Source of the DNA: Paludibacteraceae bacterium
GTDB taxonomy: Bacteria; Bacteroidota; Bacteroidia; Bacteroidales; Paludibacteraceae
Length of the DNA: 64,000 nucleotides
Reading direction: 5' to 3'
Assembly: GCA_024401535.1 (NCBI GenBank)
Contig: JAKSKX010000009.1
Location: 1-64,000 of the forward strand
Shown: positions 8,151 to 18,528 of the stretch, in pieces
Numbering within the stretch: position 1 is the first letter of the stretch
How the letters are laid out: the number at the start of each line of letters is the position of its first letter
The notes under the pieces: generated by a model
Told to the model about the DNA's origin: nothing
Databases searched by the model: none
Seen by the model: only the letters and a program-made list of their open reading frames with translations
Program-made: the position numbers and the translations under genes

Positions 8151-8555
8151 ATGCCTACTATTCAACAACTTGTTAGAAAGGGAAGAGCTAGTCTTGAGGA
8201 CAAGAGTAAGTCTCCAGCACTTGATGCATGCCCACAGAGAAGAGGTGTTTGTATGCGTGTTTACACTACAACTCCTAAGAAGCCAAACTCTGCAATGCGT
8301 AAGGTTGCTCGTGTGAGATTGACAAACAAGAAAGAGGTTAACGCCTACATTCCAGGTGAGGGTCACAACCTACAGGAGCACTCAATCGTAATGGTTCGTG
8401 GTGGTCGTGTTAAGGACCTTCCAGGAGTTCGTTACCACATCGTTCGTGGTACTCTTGATACAGCAGGTGTAAACGGTCGTCTTCAGCGTCGTTCTAAGTA
8501 TGGTGCTAAGCGTCCTAAGCCAGGACAGGCTGCTCCAGCAAAGGGAAAGAAGTAA
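8151..8555 (+). CDS. rpsL: 30S ribosomal protein S12
   Basis: S12 sits at the decoding centre of the small subunit. The 134-residue sequence carries the conserved loop [13 protein letters not shown] (about 39-51) and [13 protein letters not shown] (about 84-96), with lysines at the positions linked to streptomycin response in other bacteria unchanged. It is the first gene of the superoperon and follows a good promoter. A 151-base structured gap separates it from rpsG. Confidence 0.98.
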   Translation: MPTIQQLVRKGRASLEDKSKSPALDACPQRRGVCMRVYTTTPKKPNSAMRKVARVRLTNKKEVNAYIPGEGHNLQEHSIVMVRGGRVKDLPGVRYHIVRGTLDTAGVNGRLQRRSKYGAKRPKPGQAAPAKGKK

Positions 8556-8559
8556 TAAG

Positions 8560-8661
8560 AAACTGATTTCTCAACTAGTAATTTCCTAATTAACACAATC
8601 AGTTTGAGTTTTACTGGTAGCAATGATGATTAAGGTTGAGTAAATGACTAAGCGAAGTCAT
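8560..8661 (+). promoter_or_regulatory. Structured rpsL-rpsG intercistronic region, possible pseudoknot
   Basis: Stem 1 is perfect: AAACTGATT (8560-8568) with AATCAGTTT (8597-8605). Its loop contains ACTAGTAA (8574-8581), which pairs with TTACTGGT (8611-8618, one G-T pair) beyond the stem, giving an H-type pseudoknot. A third hairpin pairs ATGACT (8644-8649) with AGTCAT (8656-8661). In E. coli, S7 represses its own operon by binding the rpsL-rpsG gap, so a similar role is a reasonable inference. Confidence 0.5.
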
Positions 8662-8706
8662 TGAAGCGATTTGCAACCAAAACAAAAACTACTTTTTTAT
8701 TTAAAA

Positions 8707-9183
8707 ATGAGAAAAGCAAAACCTAAAAAGAGGGTTATCCTTCCAGACCCAATTTTTAATGAAGTGATGGTTACACGTTTTGTAAACCATTTGATGTACG
8801 ACGGTAAGAAGAGTACTGCTTACGGTATCTTCTATTCTGCCCTTGAGAATGTTAAGGCTAAGTTTCCTAACGAGGAGAAGCAGCCGCTAGAGATTTGGAA
8901 GCAGGCACTAGAGAACGTTGCTCCTCAGGTTGAGGTTAAGTCACGTCGTGTCGGTGGTGCTACTTTCCAGGTTCCTACTGAGATCCGTGCTGAGAGAAAG
9001 GAGTCTATCTCTATGAAGAATCTAATCATCTTCGCTCGCAAGAGAGCTGGTCACTCAATGGCTGAGAAGTTGGCAGCAGAAATCGCTGACGCTTACAATA
9101 ACCAGGGTGGTGCTTTCAAGAAGAAGGCTGATATGCACAAGATGGCTGAGGCTAACCGTGCTTTCGCTCACTTCAGATTCTAA
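8707..9183 (+). CDS. rpsG: 30S ribosomal protein S7
   Basis: S7 nucleates assembly of the 30S head on 16S rRNA. The 158-residue product starts at the ATG at 8707 ([15 protein letters not shown]), the usual Bacteroidetes start; the frame is open further upstream but lacks a better start. Conserved parts include [31 protein letters not shown] and the C-terminal [13 protein letters not shown]. Confidence 0.97.
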   Translation: MRKAKPKKRVILPDPIFNEVMVTRFVNHLMYDGKKSTAYGIFYSALENVKAKFPNEEKQPLEIWKQALENVAPQVEVKSRRVGGATFQVPTEIRAERKESISMKNLIIFARKRAGHSMAEKLAAEIADAYNNQGGAFKKKADMHKMAEANRAFAHFRF

Positions 9184-9219
9184 TTCTCAAGTTTATAACT
9201 TTTCAATTAAGAAAAAACA

Positions 9220-11346
9220 ATGGCAAAAGCAGATTTGCATTTTACGAGAAATATCGGTATCATGGCTCACATCGATGCTGGTAAGACTACAACTTCAGAG
9301 CGTATCTTGTTCTATACAGGTCTTACTCACAAAATCGGTGAGGTTCACGATGGTGCTGCTACAATGGACTGGATGGTTCAGGAGCAGGAGCGTGGTATCA
9401 CTATTACTTCAGCTGCAACTACTACATACTGGAAGTATCTTGACAAGAAGTACAAGATCAACTTGATTGATACTCCGGGACACGTTGACTTTACTGTTGA
9501 GGTTGAGCGTTCGCTTCGTATCCTTGATGGTGCTGTTGCTGCTTTCTGTGCAGTAGGTGGTGTTGAGCCTCAGTCAGAGACTGTATGGCGTCAGGCTGAC
9601 AAGTACAATGTTCCTCGTATCTGCTACGTTAACAAGATGGACCGTTCTGGTGCAAACTTCTTTGATGTAGTTGCTCAGGTTAAGGAGGTTCTTGGTGCTA
9701 ACCCATGTCCAATTCAGATTCCTATCGGTGCTGAGGAGACTTTCAAGGGTGTAGTTGACCTAGTTAAGATGAAGGCTATCGTATGGCATGACGAGACTAT
9801 GGGTGCTGACTACGATGTAGAGGACATCCCTGCTGAACTTGTTGACGAGGCTAATGAGTGGAGAGAGAAGATGCTTGAGGCTGTTTCTGATTGTGATGAC
9901 GCTATCATGGAGAAGTTCCTTGAGGGCGATCTAGAGTCAATCACAGAGGACGAAATCAAGACAGCTATCCGTAAGGGTACTCTTGCTATGAAGATATTCC
10001 CTATGGTATGTGGTTCTTCTTTCAAGAACAAGGGAGTTCAGACTATGCTTGATGCAGTTTGTGCTTACCTTCCTAGCCCACTTGATACTCCTGAGATCAT
10101 CGGTTCTGAGGTAGGTAACGAGGACGCTAAGGTTGTTCGTCACCCAGACGAGGACGAGCCTCTATGTGCTCTTGCATTTAAGATTGCTACAGACCCTTAC
10201 GTTGGTCGTCTTTGCTTCTTCAGAGTTTACTCTGGTAAGCTTGACGCAGGTTCTTATATCTTCAATACTCGTTCAGGTAAGAAGGAGCGTATCTCTCGTT
10301 TGTTCCAGATGCACTCTAACCACCAGAATCCAGTTGACTGTGTAGCCGCTGGTGATATAGGTGCTGGAGTTGGTTTCAAGGATATTCGTACAGGTGATAC
10401 ACTTTGTGGCGAGGAGGAGAGCTCTCACATGGTTCTTGAGTCTATGGAGTTCCCAGATCCAGTTATCGGTATCGCAGTTGAGCCTAAGTCTCAGGCTGAT
10501 ATTGATAAGCTTGGTATCGGTCTTGCTAAGCTTGCTGAGGAGGACCCAACATTTACTGTTAAGACAGACGAGCAGTCAGGTCAGACAGTAATCTCAGGAA
10601 TGGGTGAGCTTCACCTTGATATCATCATCGACCGTCTTCGTCGTGAGTTCAAGGTAGAGTGTAATCAGGGTCGTCCACAGGTTAACTACAAGGAGGCTAT
10701 TACTCAGACAGTTGATCACAAGGAGGTTTACAAGAAGCAGTCTGGTGGTCGTGGTAAGTTCGCTGATATCGTAGTTAAGGTTGGTCCTGCTGACGAGGGA
10801 TTCCAGGGTTCACTTCAGTTCGAGGATATCGTTAAGGGTGGTAACATTCCTAAGGAGTTCATCCCATCTATCCAGAAGGGATTCCAGGCAGCTATGAAGA
10901 ACGGTGTTCTTGCAGGCTTCCCAGTTGATCAGTTGAAGGTTGTCGTTGTGGATGGTTCTTACCACCCAGTGGATTCAGACCAGCTTTCTTTCGAAATCGC
11001 TGCTAACCTTGCATTCAAGGCTGCTTGTGCTAAGGCTCGTCCAGTTCTTATGGAGCCTATCATGAAGCTTGAGGTTGTTACTCCTGAGGAGAACATGGGA
11101 GATGTTATCGGTGACCTTAACAAGCGTCGTGGTCAGGTTGAGGGTATGGAGACTAGCCGTTCTGGTGCTAGAATCGTAAAGGCTAAAGTTCCATTGGCTG
11201 AGATGTTCGGTTATGTAACTTCTTTGCGTACTATCACTTCAGGTCGTGCAACTTCTTCTATGGAGTTCTCTCACTATGCTGAGGTTTCTGCTTCAATCGC
11301 TAAGGCTGTTGTTACAGAGGCTAAAGGTAGAGCTGATCTATTGTAA
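9220..11346 (+). CDS. fusA: Elongation factor G
   Basis: EF-G is the GTPase that drives translocation of tRNA and mRNA on the ribosome. The 708-residue protein has the P loop AHIDAGKT (16-23), DTPGHVD (about 86-92) and NKMD (about 140), followed by domains II-V with the usual RGQVEGME stretch near the end. It is 36 bases after rpsG. The gene tuf, which often follows fusA, is absent; rpsJ comes next after a hairpin. Confidence 0.98.
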   Translation: MAKADLHFTRNIGIMAHIDAGKTTTSERILFYTGLTHKIGEVHDGAATMDWMVQEQERGITITSAATTTYWKYLDKKYKINLIDTPGHVDFTVEVERSLRILDGAVAAFCAVGGVEPQSETVWRQADKYNVPRICYVNKMDRSGANFFDVVAQVKEVLGANPCPIQIPIGAEETFKGVVDLVKMKAIVWHDETMGADYDVEDIPAELVDEANEWREKMLEAVSDCDDAIMEKFLEGDLESITEDEIKTAIRKGTLAMKIFPMVCGSSFKNKGVQTMLDAVCAYLPSPLDTPEIIGSEVGNEDAKVVRHPDEDEPLCALAFKIATDPYVGRLCFFRVYSGKLDAGSYIFNTRSGKKERISRLFQMHSNHQNPVDCVAAGDIGAGVGFKDIRTGDTLCGEEESSHMVLESMEFPDPVIGIAVEPKSQADIDKLGIGLAKLAEEDPTFTVKTDEQSGQTVISGMGELHLDIIIDRLRREFKVECNQGRPQVNYKEAITQTVDHKEVYKKQSGGRGKFADIVVKVGPADEGFQGSLQFEDIVKGGNIPKEFIPSIQKGFQAAMKNGVLAGFPVDQLKVVVVDGSYHPVDSDQLSFEIAANLAFKAACAKARPVLMEPIMKLEVVTPEENMGDVIGDLNKRRGQVEGMETSRSGARIVKAKVPLAEMFGYVTSLRTITSGRATSSMEFSHYAEVSASIAKAVVTEAKGRADLL

Positions 11347-11357
11347 TAAAAACAATG

Positions 11358-11390
11358 AGGTGGTCTGCTTCAAGAGTGAAGCAGACACCT
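11358..11390 (+). other. Hairpin between fusA and rpsJ
   Basis: AGGTG-TCTGCTTC pairs with GAAGCAGA-CACCT (13 bp with one bulged G) around a 6-base loop, 11 bases after the fusA stop. No immediate T run follows; a T run appears only at about 11410. It could be a weak attenuator, a processing site or an mRNA-stabilising structure at the str/S10 boundary. Confidence 0.5.
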
Positions 11391-11429
11391 TATATAATAT
11401 TAATTAATGTTTTTTTAAGATTCAAAGCG

Positions 11430-11735
11430 ATGAGTCAAAAAATCAGAATCAAACTTAAGTCTTTCGACCACAACTTGGTAGATAAGTCTGCTGAGAGAAT
11501 CGTTAAGACAGTTAAGGCTACAGGTGCCGTTGTAAGTGGTCCAATTCCTCTTCCAACTCACAAGCGTATTTTCACAGTTAACCGCTCTACTTTCGTTAAC
11601 AAGAAGAGCCGTGAGCAGTTCCAGCTATCTTCATTCAAGAGATTGATTGATATCTATAGCTCAACTTCAAAGACTGTGGATGCACTTATGAAGCTTGAGT
11701 TACCAAGCGGTGTAGATGTAGAGATTAAGGTTTAA
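11430..11735 (+). CDS. rpsJ: 30S ribosomal protein S10
   Basis: The 101-residue product starts at the ATG at 11430 ([14 protein letters not shown]), the standard length; an earlier ATG in frame would add an unlikely 25 residues that read through the hairpin. It has the conserved GPIPLPT loop and [20 protein letters not shown]10 is part of the 30S head and, in E. coli, of transcription antitermination with NusB. Confidence 0.96.
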   Translation: MSQKIRIKLKSFDHNLVDKSAERIVKTVKATGAVVSGPIPLPTHKRIFTVNRSTFVNKKSREQFQLSSFKRLIDIYSSTSKTVDALMKLELPSGVDVEIKV

Positions 11736-11761
11736 TTTTATTATTTAATAATCGAAAAGAA

Positions 11762-12379
11762 ATGCCAGGATTATTAGGAAAGAAAATCGGAATGACTTCC
11801 GTTTTCAGTGCCGAGGGTAAGAATGTACCATGCACTGTTATCGAATTGGGTCCTTGTGTTGTAACACAGGTAAAGACTCTTGAGAAAGATGGCTACAAAG
11901 CTCTTCAGCTAGGCTTCGACGAGAAGAAGGAGAAGAACACTACTAAGGCTGAGCTAGGTCACTTCAAGAAGGCTGCTACAACACCAAAGAGACACTTGGC
12001 CGAGTTCAAAGAGTTCGATAAGGAGTACAATTTGGGTGATGTTATCACTGTTGACATGTTCAACGAGTCTGACTTCGTAGATGTAATCGGTACATCTAAG
12101 GGTAAGGGATTCCAGGGTGTTGTTAAGCGTCATGGATTCGGCGGAGTACAGCAGTCAACACATGGTCAGCACAACCGTCTAAGAGCTCCAGGTTCTATTG
12201 GTGCTTGTTCTTATCCTGCTATCGTATTCAAGGGAATGCGTATGGCTGGACGTATGGGAGGTTCACAGGTAACTGTACAGAATCTTCAGGTTTTAAAGGT
12301 TATTCCTGAGAGTAACATTCTTGTTGTTAAGGGTTCTCTACCAGGAGCTAAGGGTTCAATTGTAATTGTTAATAAGTAA
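11762..12379 (+). CDS. rplC: 50S ribosomal protein L3
   Basis: L3 is an early-assembling 23S rRNA binder whose central extension reaches the peptidyl-transferase centre. The 205-residue sequence begins [15 protein letters not shown] and has the loop [19 protein letters not shown]-like region ([13 protein letters not shown]) typical of bacterial L3. Its stop overlaps the rplD start by one base. Confidence 0.97.
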   Translation: MPGLLGKKIGMTSVFSAEGKNVPCTVIELGPCVVTQVKTLEKDGYKALQLGFDEKKEKNTTKAELGHFKKAATTPKRHLAEFKEFDKEYNLGDVITVDMFNESDFVDVIGTSKGKGFQGVVKRHGFGGVQQSTHGQHNRLRAPGSIGACSYPAIVFKGMRMAGRMGGSQVTVQNLQVLKVIPESNILVVKGSLPGAKGSIVIVNK

Positions 12380-13008
12380 TGGAATTAAGCGTATATAACG
12401 TAAAGGGACAGGACACAGGACGCAAGGTCACTTTGAACGATTCTATCTTTGGAATTGAGCCTAATGATCACGTTTTGTACTTGGCTGTAAAGCAGTACCT
12501 AGCTAACCAGCGTCAGGGTACTCACAAGTCTAAGGAAAGAAGTGAGGTTTCTGGTAGTACTAAGAAGCTTGGTCGTCAGAAAGGTGGCGGTGGAGCTCGT
12601 CGTGGTGATATCAACTCTCCAGTTCTAGTAGGTGGTGGTCGTGTATTTGGTCCAAAGCCACGTGACTATTCTTTCAAGTTGAACAAGAAGGTTAAGCGCC
12701 TTGCTCGTAAGTCAGCTTTGTCTTACAAGGCTAAGGAGAATGCTATCATAGTTGTAGAGAACATCAATTTTGATGCTCCAAAAACTAAAAATTATGTAGC
12801 TTTCGTTGAAAATTTGAAAGTTTCTGACAAGAAGAGCGTTTTAGTTTTGTCTGAACCTAACAAAAACGTAACTTTGTCAGCGCAGAACTTGCAGAAGGCT
12901 CAGGTAATTGTTACTCCAGAGCTTAATACTTATAAGATTTTGAACGCAAAATGCTTGCTTTTGACTGAGGGAGCACTTGCACAACTTGAGGAAACTCTTA
13001 AAGATTAA
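12379..13008 (+). CDS. rplD: 50S ribosomal protein L4
   Basis: L4 lines the peptide exit tunnel with its long basic loop, seen here as [18 protein letters not shown]. In E. coli it also represses the S10 operon. The 209-residue protein starts one base inside the rplC stop, so translation is probably coupled. Confidence 0.97.
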   Translation: MELSVYNVKGQDTGRKVTLNDSIFGIEPNDHVLYLAVKQYLANQRQGTHKSKERSEVSGSTKKLGRQKGGGGARRGDINSPVLVGGGRVFGPKPRDYSFKLNKKVKRLARKSALSYKAKENAIIVVENINFDAPKTKNYVAFVENLKVSDKKSVLVLSEPNKNVTLSAQNLQKAQVIVTPELNTYKILNAKCLLLTEGALAQLEETLKD

Positions 13009-13016
13009 ATTTAGAC

Positions 13017-13307
13017 ATGGGAATCATTTTAAAGCCAATCGTTACGGAGAAGGTAACTGATCTTCAGGATAAGTTCAATCGTTACGGTTTTCGTGTTGTA
13101 AGCAGTGCTACTAAGGCTCAGATCAAGGCTGCAGTAGAGGATACTTATAATGTCAAGGTTTTGTCTGTCAACACTATGCGTGTTGACGGCAAGAACAAGA
13201 GCCGTTATACAAAGGCTGGTGTGATCTCTGGCAAGATGGAGTCATACAAGAAGGCTTTGGTAACCTTGAAGGAAGGTGAGTCAATTGACTTTTATAGCAA
13301 TATTTAA
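13017..13307 (+). CDS. rplW: 50S ribosomal protein L23
   Basis: L23 is at the exit of the peptide tunnel and docks trigger factor and SRP. The 96-residue protein has ILKPIVTEK at the N terminus and the conserved VRVDGK-like turn (MRVDGKNKSRY). It lies 8 bases after rplD. Confidence 0.96.
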   Translation: MGIILKPIVTEKVTDLQDKFNRYGFRVVSSATKAQIKAAVEDTYNVKVLSVNTMRVDGKNKSRYTKAGVISGKMESYKKALVTLKEGESIDFYSNI

Positions 13308-13315
13308 TATAAAAA

Positions 13316-14140
13316 ATGGCTGTTCGTAAATTCAAGCCCACAACACCGGGGCAGAGACACAAAGTTATTGGCGCGTTTGAGACAATTACCTCAAGCGCTC
13401 CAGAAAAATCTCTTGTGAAGGGAATGAGAAAGACTGGTGGTCGCAACAATGTCGGTAAGATGACAATGCGTTACATCGGTGGAGGACACAAGAGAAAGTA
13501 CAGAGTAATTGATTTTAAGAGAGAGAAAGATGGTGTGCCAGCAGTTGTAAAGACAATCGAGTACGATCCAAATCGTTCAGCTCGTATTGCTCTTCTATTC
13601 TATGCTGATGGAGAGAAGCGCTACATTCTTGCACCTAGTGGACTACAGGTAGGTCAGACTATTCTTTCAGGTGCTGAAGCTGCGCCAGAGGTTGGTAATG
13701 CACTTCCTTTGCAGAACATCCCATTGGGTACTGTTATCCATAACTTGGAGCTTCGTCCAGGTCAGGGTGCTGCCCTTGTTCGTTCCGCAGGTACTTTTGC
13801 TCAATTAACTTCTCGTGAAGGCAAGTATGCTATCGTAAAGCTTCCTTCAGGAGAGACTCGTATGATATTATGTACTTGTAAGGCAACTATCGGTACAGTA
13901 GGTAACTCAGACCACGCTCTTGAGGCTTCTGGTAAGGCTGGACGCTCTCGCTGGTTAGGTCGCCGTCCTCGTACTCGTGCCGTAGTTATGAACCCAGTTG
14001 ATCACCCAATGGGTGGTGGTGAAGGTCGTCAGTCTGGAGGTCATCCTAGATCTCGTAAGGGTCTATTGGCTAAGGGCTACAAGACTAGATCTCCTAAGAA
14101 GGCTTCTGATAAGTACATCATTGAGAGAAGAAAGAAATAA
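13316..14140 (+). CDS. rplB: 50S ribosomal protein L2
   Basis: L2 binds 23S rRNA near the peptidyl-transferase centre and is needed for subunit joining. The 274-residue sequence has the conserved [12 protein letters not shown] segment with the functionally important His, and [16 protein letters not shown] before it. It is 8 bases after rplW. Confidence 0.98.
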   Translation: MAVRKFKPTTPGQRHKVIGAFETITSSAPEKSLVKGMRKTGGRNNVGKMTMRYIGGGHKRKYRVIDFKREKDGVPAVVKTIEYDPNRSARIALLFYADGEKRYILAPSGLQVGQTILSGAEAAPEVGNALPLQNIPLGTVIHNLELRPGQGAALVRSAGTFAQLTSREGKYAIVKLPSGETRMILCTCKATIGTVGNSDHALEASGKAGRSRWLGRRPRTRAVVMNPVDHPMGGGEGRQSGGHPRSRKGLLAKGYKTRSPKKASDKYIIERRKK

Positions 14141-14159
14141 TTGATTTAGAGTATTTTTT

Positions 14160-14429
14160 ATGAGTAGATCATTAAAAAAAGGTCCATATATCAATCTTAA
14201 GCTTGAGAAGAAGGTTCTTGCTATGAACGAGTCAGGCAAGAAGGCTGTTGTCAAGACATGGGCTAGAGCTTCAATGATATCTCCTGACTTTGTCGGTCAT
14301 ACTATTGCAGTTCACAACGGAAATAAATTTATTCCGGTTTTTGTTACTGAGAACATGGTAGGTCATAAGCTTGGCGAGTTCTCTCTAACACGTAACTTTA
14401 GAGGTCACGGTGGTAATAAGAAGAAGTAA
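14160..14429 (+). CDS. rpsS: 30S ribosomal protein S19
   Basis: The 89-residue protein ([18 protein letters not shown]) contains the typical [20 protein letters not shown] core and the C-terminal [15 protein letters not shown]19 works with S13 in the 30S head at the intersubunit bridge. Confidence 0.97.
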   Translation: MSRSLKKGPYINLKLEKKVLAMNESGKKAVVKTWARASMISPDFVGHTIAVHNGNKFIPVFVTENMVGHKLGEFSLTRNFRGHGGNKKK

Positions 14430-14466
14430 TCGTGATTAGAATTAATTAAAAGTTCGAGAAAAACAA

Positions 14467-14874
14467 ATGGGTTCAAGAAAAAGAATATCAGCTGAAGGAA
14501 GAAAAGAGAACAACAAGTCTCTTTATTTCGCTAAGTTGAATGATGTTCCTACTTCTCCACGCAAGATGCGTCTTGTTGCTGACCTTGTGCGTGGTATGGA
14601 GGCGTACAGAGCTATGAGCGTGCTTAGATACTCTACTAAGGAGTGTTCTATCAAGCTTGAGAAGCTTCTTCGCTCTGCTATCGCTAATTGGGAGCAGAAG
14701 AATGAGAAGAAGGCCGAGAGCGGTGAGCTTTATGTTTCAAACATTTTTGTTGATTCAGCTCGTCAGCTTAAGAGACTTCGTCCAGCTCCACAGGGTAGAG
14801 GTTACAGAATTCGTAAGCGTTCGAATCATGTAACTATTTATGTAGACGCTATCGCTAACAAAGTAAACGACTAA
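14467..14874 (+). CDS. rplV: 50S ribosomal protein L22
   Basis: L22 reaches into the exit tunnel with a beta hairpin. The 135-residue protein has [16 protein letters not shown] near the N terminus and the hairpin region [20 protein letters not shown]. The N terminus is somewhat longer than in E. coli, as in other Bacteroidetes. Confidence 0.96.
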   Translation: MGSRKRISAEGRKENNKSLYFAKLNDVPTSPRKMRLVADLVRGMEAYRAMSVLRYSTKECSIKLEKLLRSAIANWEQKNEKKAESGELYVSNIFVDSARQLKRLRPAPQGRGYRIRKRSNHVTIYVDAIANKVND

Positions 14875-14879
14875 GCAAG

Positions 14880-15611
14880 ATGGGACAGAAAGTTAATCCA
14901 GTAGCCAATCGTCTAGGTATTGTAAGAGGTTGGGATTCTAATTGGTACGGAAGAAAGTACGGCGATCTTATTCTTGAGGATTCTAAGATTCGTCAGTATC
15001 TTGGTGAGCGTCTTGCTAAGGCTAGTGTCTCGAGAATTGTTATCGAGCGTACACTTAAACTTGTTACTATCACTATTTGCACAGCTAAGCCTGGTATTAT
15101 TATCGGTAAGAATGGTGCTGAGGTAGAGAAGCTAAATGAGGAGTTGAAGAAGATCACTGATAAGGATGTTCAGATCAACATTTTCGAAGTTAAGCGTCCT
15201 GAGCTTGATGCTGTTATCGTAGCTAATAACATCGCTCGTCAGATTGAGGGTAAGATAGCTTATCGTCGTGCTACTAAGATGGCTATCACTTCTACTATGA
15301 AGCTTGGTGCTGAGGGTATCAAGGTGCAGGTTTCTGGTCGTCTAAACGGTGCTGAAATGGCGCGTTCAGAGATGTACAAAGAGGGTCGTACTCCTCTTCA
15401 CACTTTCCGTGCTGATATCGACTATGCTCAGACTGAAGCTTTGACTAAGGTGGGTATTATCGGTGTTAAGGTATGGATTTGCCGTGGTGAGGTTTATGGC
15501 AAGAAGGATCTTTCTCAGAATTTCACTTCTGCTAAGGAAGGTTACCGCGCTAATAATGCTCCTGCTGGAAACAAGGGTGGTTTCAAGCGTAGAAAGAAAC
15601 AATCTGTTTAA
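14880..15611 (+). CDS. rpsC: 30S ribosomal protein S3
   Basis: S3 lies at the mRNA entry of the 30S subunit. The 243-residue protein begins [14 protein letters not shown] and has a KH domain with [14 protein letters not shown], followed by the C-terminal S3 domain with [16 protein letters not shown]. It starts 5 bases after rplV. Confidence 0.97.
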   Translation: MGQKVNPVANRLGIVRGWDSNWYGRKYGDLILEDSKIRQYLGERLAKASVSRIVIERTLKLVTITICTAKPGIIIGKNGAEVEKLNEELKKITDKDVQINIFEVKRPELDAVIVANNIARQIEGKIAYRRATKMAITSTMKLGAEGIKVQVSGRLNGAEMARSEMYKEGRTPLHTFRADIDYAQTEALTKVGIIGVKVWICRGEVYGKKDLSQNFTSAKEGYRANNAPAGNKGGFKRRKKQSV

Positions 15612-15631
15612 GACTTTAATTCAGAAGTAAG

Positions 15632-16066
15632 ATGTTACAACCTAAGAAAACTAAGTTTAGAAGACAGCAGAAGGGCCGTGCAAAAGGTATTGCACACCGC
15701 GGTGATCAATTGGCTTTTGGTTCTTTTGGTATCAAGGTTCTAGGTACTAAGTGGATTACAGGTCGCCAGATTGAGGCGGCTCGTGTGGCTGTCACAAGAT
15801 ACATGCAGCGTCAAGGTCAGATTTGGATCAGAGTTTTCCCTGACAAACCAATCACTAAGAAACCTGCTGACGTACGTATGGGTAAGGGTAAGGGTAATCC
15901 TGAAGGTTTCGTTGCTAGCGTAACTCCAGGTAGAATTCTAATTGAGGTAGAAGGTGTTCCTTTTGAGGTTGCAAAAGAGGCTCTTCGCCTAGGAGCTCAG
16001 AAGTTGCCTGTAACTACTAAGTTCGTAGTACGTCGTGACTATGATGCTTCAAATCAAAATGCATAA
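15632..16066 (+). CDS. rplP: 50S ribosomal protein L16
   Basis: The 144-residue protein has [16 protein letters not shown] at the start and the conserved [20 protein letters not shown] loop near the A site of the 50S subunit. It is followed two bases later by rpmC. Confidence 0.97.
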   Translation: MLQPKKTKFRRQQKGRAKGIAHRGDQLAFGSFGIKVLGTKWITGRQIEAARVAVTRYMQRQGQIWIRVFPDKPITKKPADVRMGKGKGNPEGFVASVTPGRILIEVEGVPFEVAKEALRLGAQKLPVTTKFVVRRDYDASNQNA

Positions 16067-16068
16067 TT

Positions 16069-16266
16069 ATGAAGGTAGCAGATATTAAGAATTTGTCAAG
16101 CAAAGAGCTTCAAGAGAAGTTGGTTGCTGAAGAGGCTAGATTGAATCGTATGCGTCTTGACCATGCGATTACTCCCTTGCAGAATTCATCTCAGATCAGA
16201 ACTCTTCGTCGCGATATCGCACGTATGAAGACTATTTTGAGCCAGAACGAGTCAAATGCTAAGTAA
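16069..16266 (+). CDS. rpmC: 50S ribosomal protein L29
   Basis: A 65-residue helical protein ([18 protein letters not shown]) with the usual [16 protein letters not shown] second helix. It contacts L23 and the tunnel exit. It starts two bases after rplP. Confidence 0.95.
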   Translation: MKVADIKNLSSKELQEKLVAEEARLNRMRLDHAITPLQNSSQIRTLRRDIARMKTILSQNESNAK

Positions 16267-16283
16267 ATTTAGAGTTTGAGAAA

Positions 16284-16535
16284 ATGAGAAATTTAAGAAA
16301 AGAGAGACAGGGTGTTGTTTCTAGCAACAAGATGGATAAGACTATCACTGTTGCTATTAAGTGGAAGGAGAAGCACCCAATTTATCAGAAGTTTGTCAAC
16401 AAGACTAAGAAGTACCATGCTCACGATGAGAAGAACGAGTGCAATATTGGTGATGTTGTCAGAATTATGGAGACTCGTCCTTTGAGCAAAACAAAGAGAT
16501 GGAGATTAGTTTCAATTGTTGAAAGAGCTAAGTAG
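16284..16535 (+). CDS. rpsQ: 30S ribosomal protein S17
   Basis: The 83-residue OB-fold protein has the S17 signature [19 protein letters not shown] and [14 protein letters not shown]. It binds the 5' domain of 16S rRNA. Confidence 0.96.
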   Translation: MRNLRKERQGVVSSNKMDKTITVAIKWKEKHPIYQKFVNKTKKYHAHDEKNECNIGDVVRIMETRPLSKTKRWRLVSIVERAK

Positions 16536-16540
16536 TAGTT

Positions 16541-16906
16541 ATGATACAGCAAGAATCAAGATTGACTATAGCAGATAACAGTGGCGGTAAGGAGGCATTG
16601 TGTATCCGCGTCCTAGGTGGTACTAAGAAAAGATATGCCACTGTAGGTGATATTATTGTTGTGACTGTTAAGAGTGTTATCCCTTCTAGTGATATGAAAA
16701 AGGGTGCGGTTTCTAAGGCTGTCGTAGTTCGTACTAAGAAAGAGGTACGCCGTGCTGATGGCTCTTACATCCGTTTCGATGATAACGCTTGCGTTCTATT
16801 GAATGGTGCAGGAGAGATGAGAGCTAGCCGTATTTTCGGTCCTGTTGCTCGTGAGCTTCGTGCTACTAATATGAAGATTGTTTCTTTGGCTCCTGAAGTT
16901 CTATAA
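16541..16906 (+). CDS. rplN: 50S ribosomal protein L14
   Basis: The 121-residue protein begins [20 protein letters not shown] and ends with [18 protein letters not shown], both typical of L14. It forms intersubunit bridges with 16S rRNA. A second ATG overlaps its stop, but rplX probably starts 18 bases later. Confidence 0.97.
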   Translation: MIQQESRLTIADNSGGKEALCIRVLGGTKKRYATVGDIIVVTVKSVIPSSDMKKGAVSKAVVVRTKKEVRRADGSYIRFDDNACVLLNGAGEMRASRIFGPVARELRATNMKIVSLAPEVL

Positions 16907-16923
16907 TGTTAAAAAGTAAGGTA

Positions 16924-17241
16924 ATGAGTAAGTTACATATTAAGAAGGGTGACTTGGTTTACGTTCTTGCAGGTAAGGACAAAGGTAAGACAGGAAAGGT
17001 GCTTTCTGTATTGGTAGACGCTAATCGTGCTATCGTGGAGGGTGTAAACATTGTTTCTAAGAATGTTAAGCCAAGCGCTCAAAATCCTCAGGGTGGTATC
17101 GTTAAGAAAGAGGCTGCTATTCATGTCTCTAATCTTAACTTGGTAGATCCTAAGTCTGGAAAGCCTACACGCGTTGGTGTTAAACTTGTGGACGGAAAGA
17201 AGGTTCGTTTCGCTAAAAAGTCTGGGGAGGTTATCAAATAA
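16924..17241 (+). CDS. rplX: 50S ribosomal protein L24
   Basis: The ATG at 16924 ([20 protein letters not shown]) gives 105 residues and matches the usual Bacteroidetes start. An upstream ATG at 16906 overlaps the rplN stop and would add MLKSKV. The KOW motif [11 protein letters not shown] is present. L24 is one of the two assembly initiators of the 50S subunit. Its stop overlaps the rplE start by one base. Confidence 0.95.
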   Translation: MSKLHIKKGDLVYVLAGKDKGKTGKVLSVLVDANRAIVEGVNIVSKNVKPSAQNPQGGIVKKEAAIHVSNLNLVDPKSGKPTRVGVKLVDGKKVRFAKKSGEVIK

Positions 17242-17783
17242 TGAATACAGCTAGTTTAAAGCAGGAGTACAAGGAGCGTATCGTTCCTACTCTTATGAAG
17301 GAGTTTGGTTACAAGTCAGTAATGCAGGTTCCAGTTCTAGAGAAGATCGTTATCAATCAGGGTCTAGGTGAGGCTGTTGCAGATAAGAAGGTTATTGAGA
17401 TTGCAATCAATGAGCTTACTGCTATCACAGGTCAGAAGGCTGTACCTACTCTTTCTAAGAAGGATATCTCTAACTTTAAGTTGAGAAAGAAGATGCCTAT
17501 CGGTGTCCGTGTTACTTTGAGAAGAGAGAGAATGTACGAGTTCCTTGAGAGACTTATCCGCGTTGTCCTTCCTCGTATCCGTGACTTCAACGGTATACAG
17601 TCTAAGCTTGACGGTAGAGGTAATTACACACTTGGTGTTACTGAGCAGATTATCTTCCCTGAGATCAACATCGATTCTATCTCAAAGCTTTTGGGTATGA
17701 ACATTACTTTCGTTACATCAGCTGCTACTGATGAGGAAGGTTTTGCTTTGTTGAAGGAATTTGGATTACCATTTAAAAAGTAA
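17241..17783 (+). CDS. rplE: 50S ribosomal protein L5
   Basis: L5 binds 5S rRNA. The 180-residue protein has [36 protein letters not shown] and the C-terminal [17 protein letters not shown]. Translation probably couples to rplX through the one-base overlap. Confidence 0.97.
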   Translation: MNTASLKQEYKERIVPTLMKEFGYKSVMQVPVLEKIVINQGLGEAVADKKVIEIAINELTAITGQKAVPTLSKKDISNFKLRKKMPIGVRVTLRRERMYEFLERLIRVVLPRIRDFNGIQSKLDGRGNYTLGVTEQIIFPEINIDSISKLLGMNITFVTSAATDEEGFALLKEFGLPFKK

Positions 17784-17791
17784 TTTAGACA

Positions 17792-18061
17792 ATGGCAAAA
17801 GAATCAATGAAAGCTCGCGAGGTAAAGCGAGCTAAGCTTTGTGCTAGATACGCTGAGAAACGTGCTCAGTTGAAGGCAGAGGGTAGATATGAGGAACTTC
17901 AGAATCTACCTAAGAACGCTTCACCAGTAAGACTTCACAATCGTTGCAAGATTACAGGAAGACCTAAGGGTTACATGCGTTTGTTCGGTATCTCAAGAAT
18001 TCAGTTCCGTGAGATGGCTTCAGCTGGTCTTATCCCTGGCGTTAAGAAGGCAAGTTGGTAA
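17792..18061 (+). CDS. rpsN: 30S ribosomal protein S14, zinc-independent form
   Basis: The 89-residue length and the lack of paired CxxC motifs mark the zinc-independent type of S14. The C-terminal [20 protein letters not shown] is conserved. A 56-base gap with a T-rich run separates it from rpsH. Confidence 0.96.
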   Translation: MAKESMKAREVKRAKLCARYAEKRAQLKAEGRYEELQNLPKNASPVRLHNRCKITGRPKGYMRLFGISRIQFREMASAGLIPGVKKASW

Positions 18062-18117
18062 TAATTTTTTTAGTTTAAATATTGTCAGGGTTACCTGATC
18101 AATTTAATTAATTTTTT

Positions 18118-18513
18118 ATGACAGATCCAATAGCAGATTTTTTGACTAGAATGAGGAATGCTATTAGAGCTAATCACAGAGTGCTCGATGTTCCTGCTTC
18201 TAATCTAAAAAAGGAGATCACAAAGATATTGCTTGACAAGGGCTATATCTTGAATTACAAGTTTGTTGAGGAAGGTCCTCAGGGTTCAATCAAGATTGCC
18301 TTGAAGTATGACGCAGTCAACAAGGTTAATGCAATTAAGAACTTGGTTAGAGTTTCTACTCCAGGTTTGCGTAAGTATGTAGGTTACAAGGATATGCCAA
18401 AGGTTTTGAACGGCCTAGGTATAGCTATCGTTTCTACATCAAAGGGAGTCATGACTGACAAGGAAGCTCGTGACCTTAAAGTTGGTGGTGAAGTATTGTG
18501 TTACGTTTATTAA
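18118..18513 (+). CDS. rpsH: 30S ribosomal protein S8
   Basis: The 131-residue protein begins MTDPIADFLTRMRNAIRA and has the C-terminal GIAIVSTSKGVMTDKEAR signature. S8 binds helix 21 of 16S rRNA and in E. coli represses the spc operon. Confidence 0.97.
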   Translation: MTDPIADFLTRMRNAIRANHRVLDVPASNLKKEITKILLDKGYILNYKFVEEGPQGSIKIALKYDAVNKVNAIKNLVRVSTPGLRKYVGYKDMPKVLNGLGIAIVSTSKGVMTDKEARDLKVGGEVLCYVY

Positions 18514-18528
18514 TGGGAGGTATAAGAA

